Origin: Ophiothrix spiculata
Lineage: Eukaryota; Echinodermata; Ophiuroidea; Amphilepidida; Ophiotrichidae
Direction: 5' to 3' (one strand)
Assembly (NCBI GenBank): GCA_000969725.1
Contig: JXSR01S019327.1
DNA: 50,816 nt
Part shown: piece after piece, positions 47,753-50,816 of the stretch
Layout: each line of letters starts with the position of its first letter
Position numbering within the stretch: position 1 is the stretch's first letter
Notes under the pieces: model-generated
The model's database searches: none
Told to the model about the DNA's origin: nothing
The model's input: only the letters and a program-made list of their open reading frames with translations
Program-made: the position numbers and the translations under genes

Positions 47753-48254
47753 TAGACCTTTTCAAAACACGACTTTCCGAGAATTTCCAAAAGCTGATTT
47801 TACACTTTCCGGCAATTGCTGACAGAAAAAGTGACTCTTCAACACAATATCCAGAATGTTAAGTTCTCGCCCTCGTTAACTGGTTGCGTATGAATTAGAA
47901 CTTGAAATTAGCATTAGCGCTGAAGAGTCACTTTTAGTTTGATCGCCCTGATGGAACTTGAAATCTTGAGCTTAATCAGCACATATTAGCCGATTTCAAA
48001 TGGAAATTTCACTCTTTGTGTCGGTGAGCCTATGGTGCCATCAGCCAAAAGTTGTTCAGAATTAGTGTATCTAATAATGTAGAGGTCTAGTTCTATTTAT
48101 TTTTCACTTTTATTGCGCTGAAATGCAAGAGAATTTTCTGAAAATTTTGTTTACAAAATCGTGCATACTAATGAGCTTGAACGTGATTGGTTGAAAAAGT
48201 GGCCATGTGATCAATGTTCCGAAGATTTCCGAATGGATTTTGAAAAGGTCTATT
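47751..48254. mobile_element. About 504-bp MITE with AATAGACCTTTTCAAAA ends, nested
   Basis: AATAGACCTTTTCAAAA on the left is mirrored by TTTTGAAAAGGTCTATT on the right. Farther in, GACTTTCCGAGAATTTCC matches the complement of GAAGATTTCCGAATGG only roughly. A possible relative is at 13128. Confidence 0.8.
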
Positions 48255-48586
48255 GCCCTAGCTATCGATTTTGTGTAATGGATGGTTCACGTCTACAACG
48301 CTTCATGAAGTGATACGATATCGCTGCATCAAAACTGAGATACAGCGGGTACGCTTGATTGAGCGTTTAGTCTGGACTGGTATATGTTATGCCAGCATTT
48401 TTTCAGCAAAAGTAGCCATTGCAAATAGCATGAAATCCAATATCATTATGGTCAGATCCATGGCATATATCAGGGCTGTTACCTGTAAATCACTGATTAA
48501 CCAATCAGGCAATGTTTCTACGCTCTAAACAATTATCCCGCATTAACTGTACAATCTGTATACTGCCGTGAAGATTGATTGGATTA

Positions 48587-49105
48587 AAGGGGCATTCGAC
48601 AAAATTTGCAAAATTTTATTTGTGGATGATTTTTACTTCATATGTTAGGAAATAACAGTCAATGACCAGATATTGGGAAAATTTTGATCAAAACCTCCAG
48701 GAAAATCAAAAATTTGAATTTTGTTTTGTTTGTTGATCTTGGGTATGAGGCTATTCTAAAAACAAATTTATTGATGATATATATCAAGAAAGACCCAAAG
48801 ATTTGTTTGTAAAACATTTCTTTCACATCATAGACTGAAGACAAATCAAAAGAAATTTGGAGTTTGCATTTGATCTCCTGAAAAGGCCAATTTTAAAAAA
48901 TCAACTATAGAGGGCAGCATTTATTGTTGTTGACAACGATAATTAAAATAAAAGAATTTCTAAATATTTTGATATATCGAGTTTGAATTTAACAATGAAA
49001 CTTTGCATGCTGGCATTATTACCGCTAATACTTCAAATGATGCAAAAATCTGAAAATACTTTGGGGAAAATTTGGGGATGATGCTGAACTTGTCCAATGC
49101 CCCTT
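48587..49105. mobile_element. 519-bp MITE with AAGGGGCATT ends
   Basis: AAGGGGCATTCGACAA on the left is mirrored by TTGTCCAATGCCCCTT on the right (one mismatch in 16). The interior is AT-rich and non-coding, with an ATATCAAGAAAGACC-like stretch. Target duplication is not clear. Confidence 0.8.
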
Positions 49106-49890
49106 CAGAGCACACCATTTTGCCAAAAGGTTCAGTTGATTAGCATCATGTTGAAATCATCTGATCTATTCTCATGGATTGCTAGTTATTTCTTTTCAAA
49201 TTTCTTGTTGCTGCATTTCCAATGGAATTATACTAATATCTGCATATGTTTAATGTATTTCAACCATATAGCAATGTTATTTAAAGTAGAGTACAAGAGC
49301 ATGGCAGGCTTGTTGACTATTAATAAATGCTTACTTTATAGAGTTTATTTAGATCAGTGAGAAAAAATATATCTAGTCATAACTACTAGTCATAATAAAG
49401 TCTCTGCCAAAATTCCTTGTATAAAATCAGTCACGTGACCACCAGTTGCAGGGTACCCATCGCGTTCATAAACAATTGTCCCTGTACTCTGGATGTTTAT
49501 TTACATCATCCGAAGAATTATGACACAGACTTGGGCAACAATCAAAAAGTAATTGTGACAAGAAGCATGGTAATTAATCAGTCTTGTAGTTTTGTTGCAG
49601 CAACACAGCAACAATTTAAGGAGTGTTGAAACTTAAAAGTGATGTCCAACTTTGGCAAGCTTGCTTATGACAAATTGGGTGCAACATTGCTGCTTGTCTC
49701 GAGGGTGGGCTGAGACTACAGGAACTTTCTAGAAGTTGATGTATTGGAAAGATTGTCTTCAAAACTTTTACTGCGTACTATTGGTATCTACCTAAATATA
49801 GACAGTCATTGTATGAGGACCATGACATTCAGTGTACTTTGAGCTCAAGAAGCAACTCTCAATGTTTTAGCTTACCACATGTTCCATCTA
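49106..49890. other. Intronic DNA, no feature recognised
   Basis: Open frames at 49097-49360 and 49417-49629 show no transmembrane or PLXDC-like features. Confidence 0.4.
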
Positions 49891-50414
49891 CACTCCCGGT
49901 CAAAAGTGTTTGCGCACAAAACCTTTAACCAGCCATATCTTGAGAACCGTTCATCATTTGCGTTATATTTTTTCGGATTTATATTTTACATATATAGGTC
50001 TAAAGAACTCAACAGGAATTTAATTTACCGCATTTGAAAATATGGCTTGTTAAACATACTGTATACTTTCTTCCACGCATTCAAAAACGGAGTTTAAATA
50101 CGTAACTGCACATTTGTTGGAAAACTTACGACCTGAAAATGTTTTTTACGATTACACGGTGATAACGAGCACTAAACTAATAAACTGGATAGGCACATAG
50201 CAAAACGTTTGTGTGGTGTATTTGTATATGGTCCAGGAAATAGACCATTTTTATGGTTATGGAAGATCAAATATCTTAGGAAACAAAGATTATTTATATT
50301 GGATCCATTAGGCACTTATAAAAAACATGAATTTTTTCAGAGTCTTGGTCGTTTGATATAATAATTACGTTTTTTCCTGTATTTTAAGAGTGTGCAAACA
50401 CTTTAGACCGAGAG
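49891..50414. mobile_element. 524-bp MITE with Tc1/mariner-like ends and TA target
   Basis: CACTCCCGGTCAAAAGTGTT followed by TGCGCACA on the left is mirrored by TGTGCAAACACTTTAGACCG then AGAGA on the right. TA flanks both sides (49889-49890 and 50415-50416). Ends of the CACTCCCGGTCAAAAGT type and a TA duplication are typical of Tc1/mariner elements. No transposase is present. Confidence 0.85.
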
Positions 50415-50416
50415 AT

Positions 50417-50816
50417 AGTGGCAATTTATTTGACATTTTTGACCAAGTGTCATATTGATTTTTTTGAGTTAGGCATGTCATGGGGCATCTGGAAACATAA
50501 GTCTGGTGTTGCACCAGTGGTGGGTTATGACGTCAAAGGTCACATGACCTTTTTCTCATGCCATATTTGGTCATGATTATGTATAAATGAGTTTTCAGCC
50601 CTAATTTTCCACAGGATTAACCATTTTTTGTCATTTTTGTGTCAAATGAGAGCTATTGTCATAAGAAATCATGTATGAATATTGCGGATCTAAATTAAGC
50701 ATTTCGCTATGCATTATGGGTAAAAATGTGTGATTTGTATCATTTTTTCACAATTTTTTGAGAATTTGATACAATTTGATCATGAATTAATATCCAGATC
50801 AAAACAAACTTTTGAT
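50417..50816. other. AT-rich end of the window
   Basis: No exon was recognised. CACCAGTGGTGGG and GACGTCAAAGGTCACATGACC near 50513-50549 look like parts of an interspersed repeat but no partner end was seen before the window stops. Confidence 0.35.

Larger units (their letters stand above)
47424..48384. mobile_element. 961-bp element with 120-bp inverted ends, nested by two others
   Basis: The left arm (47424-47553: AGTCCAGACTAAATGCTCAA, TCAAGCGTACCCGCTGTAT, TTCATGAAGTATTG, CCATCCATTACACAAAATCG, ATAGCTAGGGCAA) is mirrored by the right arm (48253-48384). Between the arms sit two complete smaller inverted-repeat elements (47551-47752 and 47751-48254), leaving almost nothing of an original interior. 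Confidence 0.9.

Overview
This AT-rich window comes from an animal nuclear genome. It has no bacterial-style operons. It carries short exons flanked by GT/AG splice sites, long introns, LINE remnants and many small inverted-repeat elements (MITEs). The one gene I can recognise is on the + strand: a plexin domain-containing transmembrane protein of the PLXDC1/PLXDC2 (TEM7) family. Five short exons are well supported, at 13055-13108, 41037-41133, 42725-42826, 43738-43886 and 44633-44672, with a weaker sixth at 47312-47350. Their reading frames and splice phases fit together, and in order they match the middle of human PLXDC proteins: the end of the nidogen-like extracellular part, then an eight-cysteine PSI domain, then the start of the linker before the membrane. 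The N-terminal exons must lie upstream of the window. The transmembrane and cytoplasmic exons were not found and probably lie downstream. At least one exon between 13108 and 41037 is required by splice phase but was not located. The MITE families and LINE ends suggest a marine invertebrate, perhaps a deuterostome, but the species is not determined.

Layout. 1-830: tandem AT-rich repeats of about 165 bp. 840-13054: mostly unassigned intron with an inverted array of 45-bp repeats, a palindromic element, a decayed LINE end (4530-5310) and a locally duplicated segment holding a 425-bp MITE. 13055-13108: first recognisable exon. 14116-15112: minisatellite of about 110 bp. 15700: telomere-like repeat. 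16764-17250: second LINE remnant. 18433-20925: a hairpin cluster, two MITEs and a diverged partial copy of the array unit.

20923-38452: three large tandem copies of an intronic unit of about 4.5 kb, each carrying different later insertions. This array and its diverged precursor fill most of the giant intron. Each full unit carries a strikingly conserved block made of consecutive short perfect hairpins. A 95-bp piece of that block also sits alone at a foreign position inside unit 2.

38453-50816: intron and exons of the PLXDC-like gene, including a MITE starting about 15 bp after one exon, a decayed partial copy of that exon, a nested stack of MITEs at 47424-48384, and two further MITEs near the end.

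All coordinates were read by eye. Repeat boundaries may be off by a few bases where not stated as exact. Protein similarities rest on remembered family features, not on a database search.
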